A DNA stretch of 5,276 bases, from the NCBI GenBank assembly GCA_946480525.1, contig CAMLLA010000293.1:1-5276 (forward strand). Direction: 5' to 3'. Below are positions 1 to 5,276 of the stretch, piece after piece. The notes beneath the pieces are model-generated. The model was not told the DNA's origin, did no database searches, and saw only the letters and a list, made by a program, of their open reading frames with translations. The DNA comes from an uncultured Asticcacaulis sp. (GTDB lineage: Bacteria > Pseudomonadota > Alphaproteobacteria > Caulobacterales > Caulobacteraceae). Position numbers and translations under genes: made by a program. Position 1 is the stretch's first letter, and each line of letters starts with the position of its first letter.

Positions 1-348
1 AGTGTTGGCCTTAATGTGACGGTCCAGGAAGGCGATCCGCGCACCATGGCGGTGATCGAGCCTTACCTGAAGGAACTTAAGGTCGCGACCGCTGTCGCGG
101 ACCTGAAAGTCCCGGTCGGCGCGTCATATGATGTGATCGTCGTCGAAGGCGCGGTCGCCGAACTGCCGGCGGCATGGCTGAAGGCGCTGAAGCCCGGTGG
201 CCGGCTGGGTGTCGTCCTGAAGGACGGCCCGGTCGGGCGCGCGCGTCTGTATATCCGGCTGGAAAACGGCTTTTCGGAACGCGAAGTCTTCGATTCGTCG
301 CCTTCGACTCTTCCTGGCTTTGCACGCACACCGAGTTTTGAGTTTTAA
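1..348 (+). CDS. Protein-L-isoaspartate O-methyltransferase-like protein, 3' part only (5' end outside window)
   Basis: The reading frame is open from base 1 to TAA at 346-348, giving 115 residues of C-terminal sequence. An in-frame GTG at 16 is probably not the start, because the frame continues upstream without a stop and the fold would lack its SAM-binding N-terminal half. What is visible is the second half of a class I SAM-dependent methyltransferase fold: a strand ending in an acidic region (VTVQEGDPRT), then YDVIVVEGAVAELPAAWLKAL, then KPGGRLGVVL, which corresponds to the usual 'YD.I.V.GA...P..L...L.PGGRL' of the PCMT family. The end (LPGFARTPSFEF) is also typical. True PCMT repairs isoaspartyl residues in aged proteins in the cytoplasm. 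Many alphaproteobacteria carry divergent PCMT-like paralogues of unknown substrate, and this could be one, so I give no symbol. The family call is fairly sure and the activity is not. Confidence 0.8.
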   Translation, partial: SVGLNVTVQEGDPRTMAVIEPYLKELKVATAVADLKVPVGASYDVIVVEGAVAELPAAWLKALKPGGRLGVVLKDGPVGRARLYIRLENGFSEREVFDSSPSTLPGFARTPSFEF

Positions 349-361
349 CAACGAGCGATAT

Positions 362-378
362 GCCGAACGAAGTTCGGC
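362..378 (+). terminator. Short perfect hairpin after the pcm-like gene, possible weak terminator
   Basis: GCCGAAC (362-368), loop GAA, GTTCGGC (372-378) form a perfect 7-bp stem 13 bases after the stop codon. No T-run follows directly; the nearest (TTTTT, 399-403) is 20 bases further on. A second TTCGGC at 402-407 could compete for pairing with GCCGAA. It may mark the end of the upstream transcript or be an RNA-processing or operator element. It is not a canonical intrinsic terminator. Confidence 0.35.
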
Positions 379-509
379 GAAGCCAACAGTGTCAGCGGTT
401 TTTCGGCTTAATATCGCGACAAAATAATGGCTATGAATTCCGTGCGATTTCGTTTGGAATTTGTTATGTGTTGCGTAGGTAAGAGATTAAAGGTTTCGAC
501 TGTTGCCGT

Positions 510-577
510 TTTCTGACAGCCAGAAGCCATGGAATATGAAAAAAGCTTAACTGGCCGGCGTGTAGCGTTTCTGGCAG
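510..577 (+). repeat. Direct repeat TTTCTGRCAG, two copies, the first inside an inverted repeat
   Basis: TTTCTGACAG at 510-519 and TTTCTGGCAG at 568-577 match at 9 of 10 positions, with starts 58 bases apart. The first copy lies in an inverted repeat, TTCTG (511-515), 5-base spacer, CAGAA (521-525), that overlaps the -35 of the candidate tolC promoter. Paired elements at such a position resemble binding sites for a regulator, but no known family is identified by these bases. Confidence 0.4.
513..540 (+). promoter_or_regulatory. Candidate sigma70-type promoter for tolC
   Basis: CTGACA (513-518) matches TTGACA at 5 of 6 positions. After a 16-base spacer, TATGAA (535-540) matches TATAAT at 4 of 6. 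It lies in the AT-rich part of the upstream region, so transcription would begin near 547 and give a leader of about 160 bases before the tolC ATG. Alphaproteobacterial promoters often depart from the E. coli consensus, so this is only the best candidate seen by eye. Confidence 0.3.
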
Positions 578-591
578 GTTGCAATTGTAAC
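578..591. promoter_or_regulatory. Imperfect palindrome, possible operator in the tolC leader
   Basis: GTTGCAATTGTAAC is symmetric at 12 of 14 positions, with one mismatched pair (G581/T588). It directly overlaps the end of the second TTTCTGRCAG copy and lies downstream of the candidate promoter, where a repressor could block elongation. The 14-base size suits a dimeric helix-turn-helix regulator such as TetR or MarR types. That assignment is inference. Confidence 0.25.
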
Positions 592-694
592 GCATTTTGC
601 GACGGGGCGACGGGGAGGCATTGGGCTACCCTGAAACGACCGACTGGCTCGGATACGACGAGCCGCACCCGAGGGCGCGGCCGTTTCTTTCTTT

Positions 695-700
695 GGGGTG
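695..700 (+). promoter_or_regulatory. Weak ribosome binding site of tolC
   Basis: GGGGTG ends 4 bases before the ATG at 705. The G-rich core pairs partly with the anti-Shine-Dalgarno sequence. Together with the signal peptide that begins directly at this ATG, it favours 705 over the in-frame TTG at 597, whose 36 extra residues would bury the signal peptide. Confidence 0.5.
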
Positions 701-704
701 CTTC

Positions 705-779
705 ATGAGCAAACGGGTTTTGATTTCAGCTGTGGCGATGTCGCTGCTGGCCTTTGGCATGGCGGGGGGCGCTTATGCG
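705..779 (+). other. Sec signal peptide of the TolC-family protein
   Basis: Residues 1-25: a positively charged start (MSKR), a hydrophobic stretch (VLISAVAMSLLAFGMAGG) and a small-x-small cleavage site AYA followed by E26. It directs Sec export, as needed for an outer membrane protein. No lipobox cysteine is present, so this TolC is not predicted to be a lipoprotein, unlike many NodT/OprM relatives. Confidence 0.85.
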
Positions 780-2114
780 GAAACCCTGTCCGACGCAATT
801 GCCATGGCCTATGCCAACAACCCGTCGCTGCAGCGGGCGCGGGCACAGCAGCGCGCCACCGACGAAGGTTACGTCCAGGCACGGTCGCAACTGGGACCGA
901 ACGTCGGCTTCAGCTTCGACAAGACCTACCACGATCACGACCAGTCGTTCGCGGCCGGCAATCAGCGCTCGACGCAAGGATTGGGCTTCTCGGCCTCGCA
1001 GACCCTGTTCTCGACCGGCGGCATCTCGTCCCAGATTGACGCCGCGAAATCGGGCGTTCTGGCGGGTCAGCAAGACCTGCGCTCGATCGAACAACAGATA
1101 CTGCTGAGCGTCATCGACATCTACACCGCCGTCCGCCGCGATCAGGAAGCGCTGCAGATCAGTCAGGACAACTATAACATCCTGAAGCAGCAACTGGATC
1201 AGACCACCGCTCAGTTCGAAGCCGGTCAACTGACGCGCACCGACGTTGCGCAATCGCAGGCCCGCCTGTCGCAATCCGCCGCCGGCCTCGCCCAGGCTCA
1301 GGCGCGTCTTGACGGTGACCGCGCGAGCTATGTCGCCATTGTCGGTCAGGCGCCGACGGCCCTTGAGCCTGTGCCGGAAATCCCTGGCCTTCCGGCCAGC
1401 TTCAATGCCGCGCTCGATACAGCCCAGGCCAACAACCCGGACCTCCAGGCCGCCAGCTATGCGGCTGAAGCCGCAGCTTCGCGTGTCAAGGCCGCCCGCT
1501 CGGTCTTCGGTCCGCGCGTCGGTCTGTCGGTGACGTCCAGCCAGTCCGGTTTCTCGGGGGCTCTGGGCAGCTTTGAAGATGAGCAGAACACGACCGCGGG
1601 CCTGCGCCTGACCGTGCCTCTGTTCAGCGCCGGCCTGAACGGTTCGCGCGTCCGCGAAGCCATGGAAGGCGAGACCGCTGCCAAGCTGACCGTCGAGGAT
1701 ACGCGGCGCACCGTCGTTTCGACCGTGTCCCAGGCCTGGTCCAACATGATCGCCGCCCGCTCGGCTGTCGTATCCAACCAGGAGCAGGTGCGTGCCGCCG
1801 GCGTCGCCGCCGAAGGCGTCAAGACCGAGCAGCAGGTTGGCCTGCGCACCAATATCGAAGTGCTGAACGCCGAGCAGGAATACCGGGCCGCCCAGCTGGA
1901 CCTCGTCAATGCCCAGCGCAGCGCCTACGTCGCCGCGGCCCAGCTTGTGGCCGTGACCGGCAATCTGACGCCTGCGGCTTTCGGCGCCAATGTCGAAACC
2001 TACGATCCGAACGCCAACTTCAAGCGCGTGAAGAACAAGGGCTGGACGCCGCTTGAGCCGGTCGTTCACGTCGTTGACAAGGCCGCGGCCGGTTTCCTGC
2101 CGGGCAGCAAGTAA
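705..2114 (+). CDS. tolC: TolC-family outer membrane channel protein (type I secretion/efflux)
   Basis: The 469-residue product is the usual TolC length. It is the outer membrane exit duct that docks onto a periplasmic adaptor and an inner membrane ABC or RND pump, and it should act as a trimer. Residues 1-25 form a classic signal peptide (positive MSKR, hydrophobic core, AYA before E26). The mature chain shows the TolC internal duplication. Half one begins at about residue 26 with LSDAIAMAYANNPSLQ, has barrel segment QTLFSTGG at 99-106, and then long Gln/Ala-rich coiled-coil helices ending in AGQLTRTDVAQSQARL. Half two begins at 233 with FNAALDTAQANNPDLQ, has PLFSAG at 305-310 and GLRTNIEVLNAEQEY from 379. 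A basic 30-residue tail follows. The start at 705 rests on the signal peptide and RBS. A strong terminator follows. From memory, the TolC beside popZ in Caulobacter crescentus serves S-layer export (RsaF type). Whether this one does, or serves drug efflux, cannot be told here. Confidence 0.93.
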   Translation: MSKRVLISAVAMSLLAFGMAGGAYAETLSDAIAMAYANNPSLQRARAQQRATDEGYVQARSQLGPNVGFSFDKTYHDHDQSFAAGNQRSTQGLGFSASQTLFSTGGISSQIDAAKSGVLAGQQDLRSIEQQILLSVIDIYTAVRRDQEALQISQDNYNILKQQLDQTTAQFEAGQLTRTDVAQSQARLSQSAAGLAQAQARLDGDRASYVAIVGQAPTALEPVPEIPGLPASFNAALDTAQANNPDLQAASYAAEAAASRVKAARSVFGPRVGLSVTSSQSGFSGALGSFEDEQNTTAGLRLTVPLFSAGLNGSRVREAMEGETAAKLTVEDTRRTVVSTVSQAWSNMIAARSAVVSNQEQVRAAGVAAEGVKTEQQVGLRTNIEVLNAEQEYRAAQLDLVNAQRSAYVAAAQLVAVTGNLTPAAFGANVETYDPNANFKRVKNKGWTPLEPVVHVVDKAAAGFLPGSK

Positions 2115-2135
2115 TCGTCGGTCTTACGTATCGAT

Positions 2136-2175
2136 AGAGGGCGCGGATCGGGAACGGTCCGCGCCCTTTCTGTTT
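2136..2175 (+). terminator. Strong intrinsic terminator of tolC
   Basis: GGGCGCGGA (2139-2147) pairs perfectly with TCCGCGCCC (2158-2166). One further C-G and one T-G pair extend it towards a GGGAAC loop, and A-T/G-T pairs (2136-2138 with 2167-2169) extend it outward. The T-rich tail TTTCTGTTT follows at 2167-2175. It starts 21 bases after the tolC stop, which fits rho-independent termination and separates tolC from popZ. Confidence 0.9.
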
Positions 2176-2307
2176 GGTCACAGAAAATTAGCGGTTCACA
2201 CGAATTTCGCGGCCGGGCTTGCCCGATAAGAGTTGAAAAAAAACGCGAATAAGTGTCCCCTGTCGCTGGCTTCAATTTCCGAACCCGATTCGCAGTAGAT
2301 AAAGACA
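2176..2307 (+). promoter_or_regulatory. popZ upstream/leader region
   Basis: Because of the terminator just before it, this 132-base stretch should contain the popZ promoter, but I found no confident -35/-10 pair and no TTAA-N7-TTAA CtrA site. It holds a perfect 9-base dyad CGAATTTCG (2201-2209), an inverted repeat CGGGC-TT-GCCCG (2214-2225), an A-run (2236-2243) and a GATTC site (2287-2291). The bases before the ATG (AAAGACA) give only a very weak Shine-Dalgarno. An in-frame TAG at 2296-2298 rules out an earlier start. Confidence 0.4.
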
Positions 2308-2865
2308 ATGGCAGAACAATCCGCACACGAACCGACTATGGAGGAAATCCTCGCATCGATTCGCCGCATCATTTCGGAAGATGATGCGCCGGAAGATGCC
2401 GAAGCCAAGGCTGCGCCCGAACCGGCCGCTGCGGCACCGGAACCCGAGCCTGAACCGGAAGTCGAAGATGAACCGGAAGAAGATGTTCTGGAACTGACCG
2501 AGACCTATGAAGCGCCGAAGGGTGCGATATCGATCGGCGATATCGATGCCTATGAGCCCGAAGAAGAGGTTGCGTTCGAACCCGAACCTGAACCGGCCCC
2601 TGCACCCGCACCGGCTCCGAAACCAAAGGCTCCGGCCGCTGCCGGTGGTCTGGTCAGCGAGCGTACGGAATCTGTAGCGGCTTCGGCTTTCGGGTCGCTG
2701 ACCGGTGCCCTGCTGGTACCGAAAAGCGACCGTACCCTGGAAGACGTGACGCGTGACCTGCTGCGTCCGCTGCTGCAGGCCTGGCTTGACGAAAACCTGC
2801 CGGCGATCGTCGAGGAGCAGGTCCGTCTCGAAGTCGAGCGTATTGCTCGCCAATCTCGTCGGTAA
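2308..2865 (+). CDS. popZ: PopZ, polar organizing protein (DUF2497 family)
   Basis: This 186-codon frame (stop TAA 2863-2865) encodes 185 residues, close to the roughly 177 of Caulobacter PopZ. PopZ self-assembles into a ribosome-excluding matrix at the cell pole, anchors the chromosome origin through ParB, and recruits cell-cycle and polar proteins. Three parts are visible. Residues 1-28 hold the near-invariant PTMEEILASIRRIISEDDAP, an amphipathic client-binding helix. Residues 29 to about 113 are a disordered acidic, Pro/Glu/Ala-rich linker with EPEPEP and APAPAP runs and two non-repetitive islands (DVLELTETYE, ISIGDIDAYEP). Residues 121-185 contain ASAFGSLTGALLVPK and TLEDVTRDLLRPLLQAWLDENLPAIVEEQVRLEVERIAR, the helices that drive oligomerisation. 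The start is fixed by an upstream in-frame stop and by homology. Terminators on both sides suggest a separate transcript. The call rests on all three blocks matching in order; the family's N- and C-terminal blocks occur widely in alphaproteobacteria. Confidence 0.95.
   Translation: MAEQSAHEPTMEEILASIRRIISEDDAPEDAEAKAAPEPAAAAPEPEPEPEVEDEPEEDVLELTETYEAPKGAISIGDIDAYEPEEEVAFEPEPEPAPAPAPAPKPKAPAAAGGLVSERTESVAASAFGSLTGALLVPKSDRTLEDVTRDLLRPLLQAWLDENLPAIVEEQVRLEVERIARQSRR
2437..2634 (+). repeat. Low-complexity Glu-Pro/Ala-Pro coding repeat in popZ
   Basis: Codons 44-109 contain two repeat tracts, PEPEPEP (44-50) and EPEPEPAPAPAPAPKPK (91-107), separated by less repetitive sequence. At the DNA level GAACCGG recurs at 2452, 2470 and 2590, with another copy at 2419 just before the tract. 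Such arrays change length easily by slippage, which fits the known length variability of the PopZ linker. The repeats keep the linker acidic, extended and disordered. Confidence 0.7.
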
Positions 2866-2905
2866 TTGGCCGTTAAAACCTAGATTTCCCAACCCTCAGA
2901 GGTTA

Positions 2906-2940
2906 AGAGAGCGGCTCACAACAGTGTGCCGCTTTTTCTT
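2906..2940 (+). terminator. Intrinsic terminator of popZ, abutting valS
   Basis: GCGG (2911-2914) pairs with CCGC (2929-2932), and CACA (2917-2920) with TGTG (2925-2928), around an ACAG loop with a 2-base CT bulge. AAGAGA before it can pair with the start of the T-run TTTTTCTT (2933-2940). This has the form of a rho-independent terminator about 40 bases after the popZ stop. The T-run ends only 14 bases before the valS ATG, so it may instead, or also, attenuate read-through into valS. Confidence 0.75.
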
Positions 2941-2954
2941 ATTGATCGATCATC

Positions 2955-5276
2955 ATGCTTGAAAAGACTTTCGACCCATCCGCCGTTGAACCTCGCCTGT
3001 ATAAGATGTGGGAAGAGTCAGGCGCCTTTGCGCCAAAAGGTGAGGGCGAGCCCTTTTCGATCGTCATTCCGCCCCCCAATGTGACGGGTAGCCTGCATAT
3101 CGGCCATGCGCTTAACAACACGCTGCAGGACGTGCTGACGCGATTCGAACGCATGCGCGGCAAGGCGGCCCTATGGCTGCCGGGCACCGACCACGCTGGC
3201 ATCGCGACGCAGATGGTTGTTGAGCGCCAGCTGGCGGCTAATGGTAATGTCGGCCGCCGCGACATGGGGCGTGACGCCTTTGTCGCCAAGGTGTGGGAAT
3301 GGAAGGCCGAATCCGGCGGCACGATTGTTCGCCAACTGCGCCGGCTGGGCGCGTCGTGCGACTGGTCGCGTGAACGCTTCACGCTCGATGACGGTCTGTC
3401 GGCGGCGGTGCGCAAGGTGTTCGTCCAGCTCCACAAGGACGGGTTGATGTACCGCGACAAGCGGCTGGTCAACTGGGATCCGCACTTCCAGACCGCTATC
3501 TCCGACCTTGAAGTCGAGCAGAAGGAGGTCGAAGGGGCCTATTACCACTTTGCCTATCCGCTGGCCGACGGGGTGACCTATCAGCACCCGGTCAAGGACG
3601 AGGACGGCAACGAGACGTTTGAGACACGCGACTATATCGTCGTGGCGACGACGCGCCCGGAAACCATGCTGGGCGATACGGGCGTCGCCGTGCACCCCGA
3701 AGACGAGCGTTACAAGGGCCTGGTCGGCAAGTTCGTTACCTTGCCGATCGTCGGCCGCCGCATACCCATCGTCGCCGACGACTATGCCGATCCGGAAAAG
3801 GGCTCGGGCGCGGTCAAGATCACCCCAGCGCACGACTTCAACGACTTCATGGTCGGCAAGCGCGCTGGCCTTGAGGCCATCAACATCATGGACGCCTACG
3901 CGCGCCTGAACGACACCGTGCCGGAACAGTATCGTGGTCTTGATCGTTTCATCGCGCGCAAGGGCATCCTCCAGGAGATGGAGGACCTCGGTCTGCTGAA
4001 GGGCGTAGAAAAGACCCGCCATGTCGTGCCGCACGGCGACCGTTCGGGTGTGGTTATAGAACCCTACCTGACCGACCAGTGGTACGTGAACGCCGGCGAG
4101 CTGGCCAAGGAAGCCATCAAGGCGGTCGAGGACGGCCGCACGGTGTTCGAGCCGAAGAACTGGGAAAAGACCTATTTCGAATGGATGCGCAACATTGAGC
4201 CATGGTGCGTGTCGCGCCAGCTGTGGTGGGGCCATCGTATCCCGGCCTGGTATGGTCCGGACGGCCATGTCTTCGTCGCCCTGAGCGAAGCCGAGGCGCA
4301 GGCCGAGGCGGCAGTGCATTATGGCAAGGCTACGGAACTGACTCAGGATGAGGACGTGCTCGATACGTGGTTCTCCTCCGCGCTGTGGCCGTTCTCGACC
4401 ATGGGATGGCCAGAGAGCACCGAAGACCTCAAGCGATTCTATCCGACGCATACCCTGATCACGGGCTTCGATATCATCTTCTTCTGGGTCGCCCGGATGA
4501 TGATGATGGGCCTGCATTTCACCGGCGAGGCGCCGTTCAAGCGCGTCTTCATCAACGCCCTGGTCCGCGACGACAAGGGCCAGAAGATGTCGAAGTCCAA
4601 GGGCAATGTCATGGACCCGCTGGTGCTGGTCGATGAGTTCGGCGCAGATGCTCTGCGGTTTACCCTGACGGCCATGTCGGGGCAGGGGCGCGACATCAAG
4701 TTGGCCCGGCAACGCATTGAAGGCTATCGCAATTTCGGCACAAAGCTGTGGAACGCCACACGCTTCTGCCAGATGAACGAATGCCAGCGCCAAGCCGGTT
4801 TCGATCCGTCGGCCGTCAAGCTGACGCTCAGTCGCTGGATCCGTGGCGAGGTGGCCAAGACCAATTCCGCGGTGACCACGGCCCTTGAGGCCTGCGCCTT
4901 CGATGACGCCGCCAATGCGCTGTATAAGTTCATCTGGAACGTCTTCTGCGACTGGTACCTGGAACTGGCCAAGCCGATTCTGAACGGCGACGAGCAGGCG
5001 GCGACCGATGAAATCCGCGCCATGACCGCCTGGGTGCTCGACCAGGCCATGATCATGCTGCATCCGGTCATGCCCTTCCTGACCGAAGAACTGTGGCAGC
5101 AGACAGGGGGCGAAGGTATGTTGATGACGGCCTCGTGGCCGGTGTTTGAAGCCGCAACCATTGACGCGGCGGCCGACGAAGAGATCAATTGGCTGATCGA
5201 TATGATCAGTGAAATCAGGTCGATACGCTCGGAAATGAATGTGCCGGGTTCGGCGCGCGTGCCGCTGAGCCTGCTC
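2955..5276 (+). CDS. valS: Valyl-tRNA synthetase (ValRS), 3' end outside window
   Basis: The frame is intact for 774 codons to the window edge. ValRS is usually about 900 residues in this group, so the end of the anticodon-binding region and the C-terminal coiled coil are missing. The enzyme joins valine to tRNA-Val in the cytoplasm and hydrolyses mischarged Thr-tRNA. Visible class I signatures are [13 protein letters not shown] with HIGH at 48-51, GTDHAG at 77-82 and KMSKS at 544-548. The CP1 editing domain shows [11 protein letters not shown] (232-242) and [11 protein letters not shown] with H293/D294. Connecting motifs are [16 protein letters not shown] (417-432) and DVLDTWFSS (467-475). 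An anticodon-binding helical domain starts near 620. All key residues are present, so it should be active. The start MLEKTFDP fits the family, and a TGA at 2943-2945 in frame excludes an earlier one. No Shine-Dalgarno is seen. Confidence 0.97.
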   Translation, partial: MLEKTFDPSAVEPRLYKMWEESGAFAPKGEGEPFSIVIPPPNVTGSLHIGHALNNTLQDVLTRFERMRGKAALWLPGTDHAGIATQMVVERQLAANGNVGRRDMGRDAFVAKVWEWKAESGGTIVRQLRRLGASCDWSRERFTLDDGLSAAVRKVFVQLHKDGLMYRDKRLVNWDPHFQTAISDLEVEQKEVEGAYYHFAYPLADGVTYQHPVKDEDGNETFETRDYIVVATTRPETMLGDTGVAVHPEDERYKGLVGKFVTLPIVGRRIPIVADDYADPEKGSGAVKITPAHDFNDFMVGKRAGLEAINIMDAYARLNDTVPEQYRGLDRFIARKGILQEMEDLGLLKGVEKTRHVVPHGDRSGVVIEPYLTDQWYVNAGELAKEAIKAVEDGRTVFEPKNWEKTYFEWMRNIEPWCVSRQLWWGHRIPAWYGPDGHVFVALSEAEAQAEAAVHYGKATELTQDEDVLDTWFSSALWPFSTMGWPESTEDLKRFYPTHTLITGFDIIFFWVARMMMMGLHFTGEAPFKRVFINALVRDDKGQKMSKSKGNVMDPLVLVDEFGADALRFTLTAMSGQGRDIKLARQRIEGYRNFGTKLWNATRFCQMNECQRQAGFDPSAVKLTLSRWIRGEVAKTNSAVTTALEACAFDDAANALYKFIWNVFCDWYLELAKPILNGDEQAATDEIRAMTAWVLDQAMIMLHPVMPFLTEELWQQTGGEGMLMTASWPVFEAATIDAAADEEINWLIDMISEIRSIRSEMNVPGSARVPLSLL

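Larger units (their letters stand above)
349..704. other. Gene-free upstream region of tolC, AT-rich in the middle
   Basis: This 356-base stretch between the pcm-like stop and the TolC ATG has no convincing gene on either strand. An 86-codon open frame on the - strand (408-668) has no recognisable domain or codon signal. Roughly 400-600 is visibly richer in A and T than the flanking coding DNA, as expected for a control region. It contains a GCCGAAC/GTTCGGC hairpin near the upstream gene, a CTGACA...TATGAA promoter candidate, a repeated TTTCTGRCAG element and the imperfect palindrome GTTGCAATTGTAAC. These are listed separately. I saw no full TTAA-N7-TTAA CtrA-type site here. Confidence 0.7.

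Noticed and set aside
408..668. An 86-codon open frame on the - strand in the tolC upstream region
   Set aside because: It has no domain, no ribosome-binding site that I could see and no coding-like base pattern, and it overlaps the AT-rich control region.
597..704. 36-residue N-terminal extension of TolC from the TTG at 597
   Set aside because: It would place non-hydrophobic, Pro/Arg-rich sequence before a perfect signal peptide. The ATG at 705 has a ribosome-binding-like GGGGTG and begins the signal peptide directly.
726..2069. A 447-codon open frame on the - strand opposite tolC
   Set aside because: It has the same codon-aligned shadow effect, ending at a TCA serine codon of tolC. Its product is low-complexity Gly/Arg-rich sequence with no family resemblance, while the + strand frame is a clear TolC.
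2272..2892. A 206-codon open frame on the - strand opposite popZ, rich in Arg, Phe and Gly
   Set aside because: It is the complement of the repetitive Glu/Pro/Ala codons of popZ. Low-complexity coding DNA produces long antisense frames of this kind.
2924..2962. A tiny GTG-started frame ending in TGA overlapping the valS start, considered as a leader peptide for attenuation
   Set aside because: It has no valine codons beyond its start codon and no ribosome binding site, and it runs through the terminator T-run. Nothing supports translation.
3171..5063. A 630-codon open frame on the - strand opposite valS
   Set aside because: It is exactly codon-aligned with valS, so its stops correspond to sense codons TTA, CTA and TCA, which are rare in this genome. 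It ends precisely at the valS CTA codon at 3171. The predicted protein has no recognisable domain, and valS on the other strand has all its motifs.

Overview
The window carries four genes on the + strand and none on the - strand: the 3' part of a protein-L-isoaspartate O-methyltransferase-like gene (1-348), a complete TolC-family outer membrane channel gene (705-2114), a complete popZ (2308-2868, polar organizing protein), and the first 774 codons of valS (2955 to the window end, valyl-tRNA synthetase).

The organism is an alphaproteobacterium, most likely of the order Caulobacterales. The main evidence is the popZ product: its N-terminal block (PTMEEILASIRRIISEDDAP), its acidic Pro/Glu linker and its helical C-terminus match the Caulobacter PopZ architecture closely. 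The moderately high but not extreme GC of the coding regions, and the more AT-rich tolC upstream region, suggest a Caulobacter relative such as Asticcacaulis. The genus is inference only.

Layout: pcm-like tail; a 356-base gene-free region, AT-rich in its middle, with a short hairpin, a candidate sigma70-type promoter, a repeated TTTCTGRCAG element and two inverted repeats; tolC with a clear signal peptide; a strong intrinsic terminator (2136-2175); a 193-base gap between tolC and popZ that includes this terminator and the popZ leader; popZ; a second intrinsic-terminator-like hairpin (2906-2940); and valS, whose ATG lies only 14 bases after that hairpin's T-run. popZ is therefore bracketed by terminators and looks like its own transcription unit.

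The genes do not form a pathway. The methyltransferase-like protein is probably cytoplasmic. TolC is the outer membrane exit duct for type I secretion or efflux. PopZ is the self-assembling polar hub that anchors ParB and the chromosome origin. ValRS is a housekeeping enzyme. From memory, TolC, PopZ and ValS are also neighbours in Caulobacter crescentus. I found no new multi-gene system. The points most worth a second look are the cramped popZ-valS junction, the structured tolC upstream region and the conserved islands within the disordered PopZ linker.
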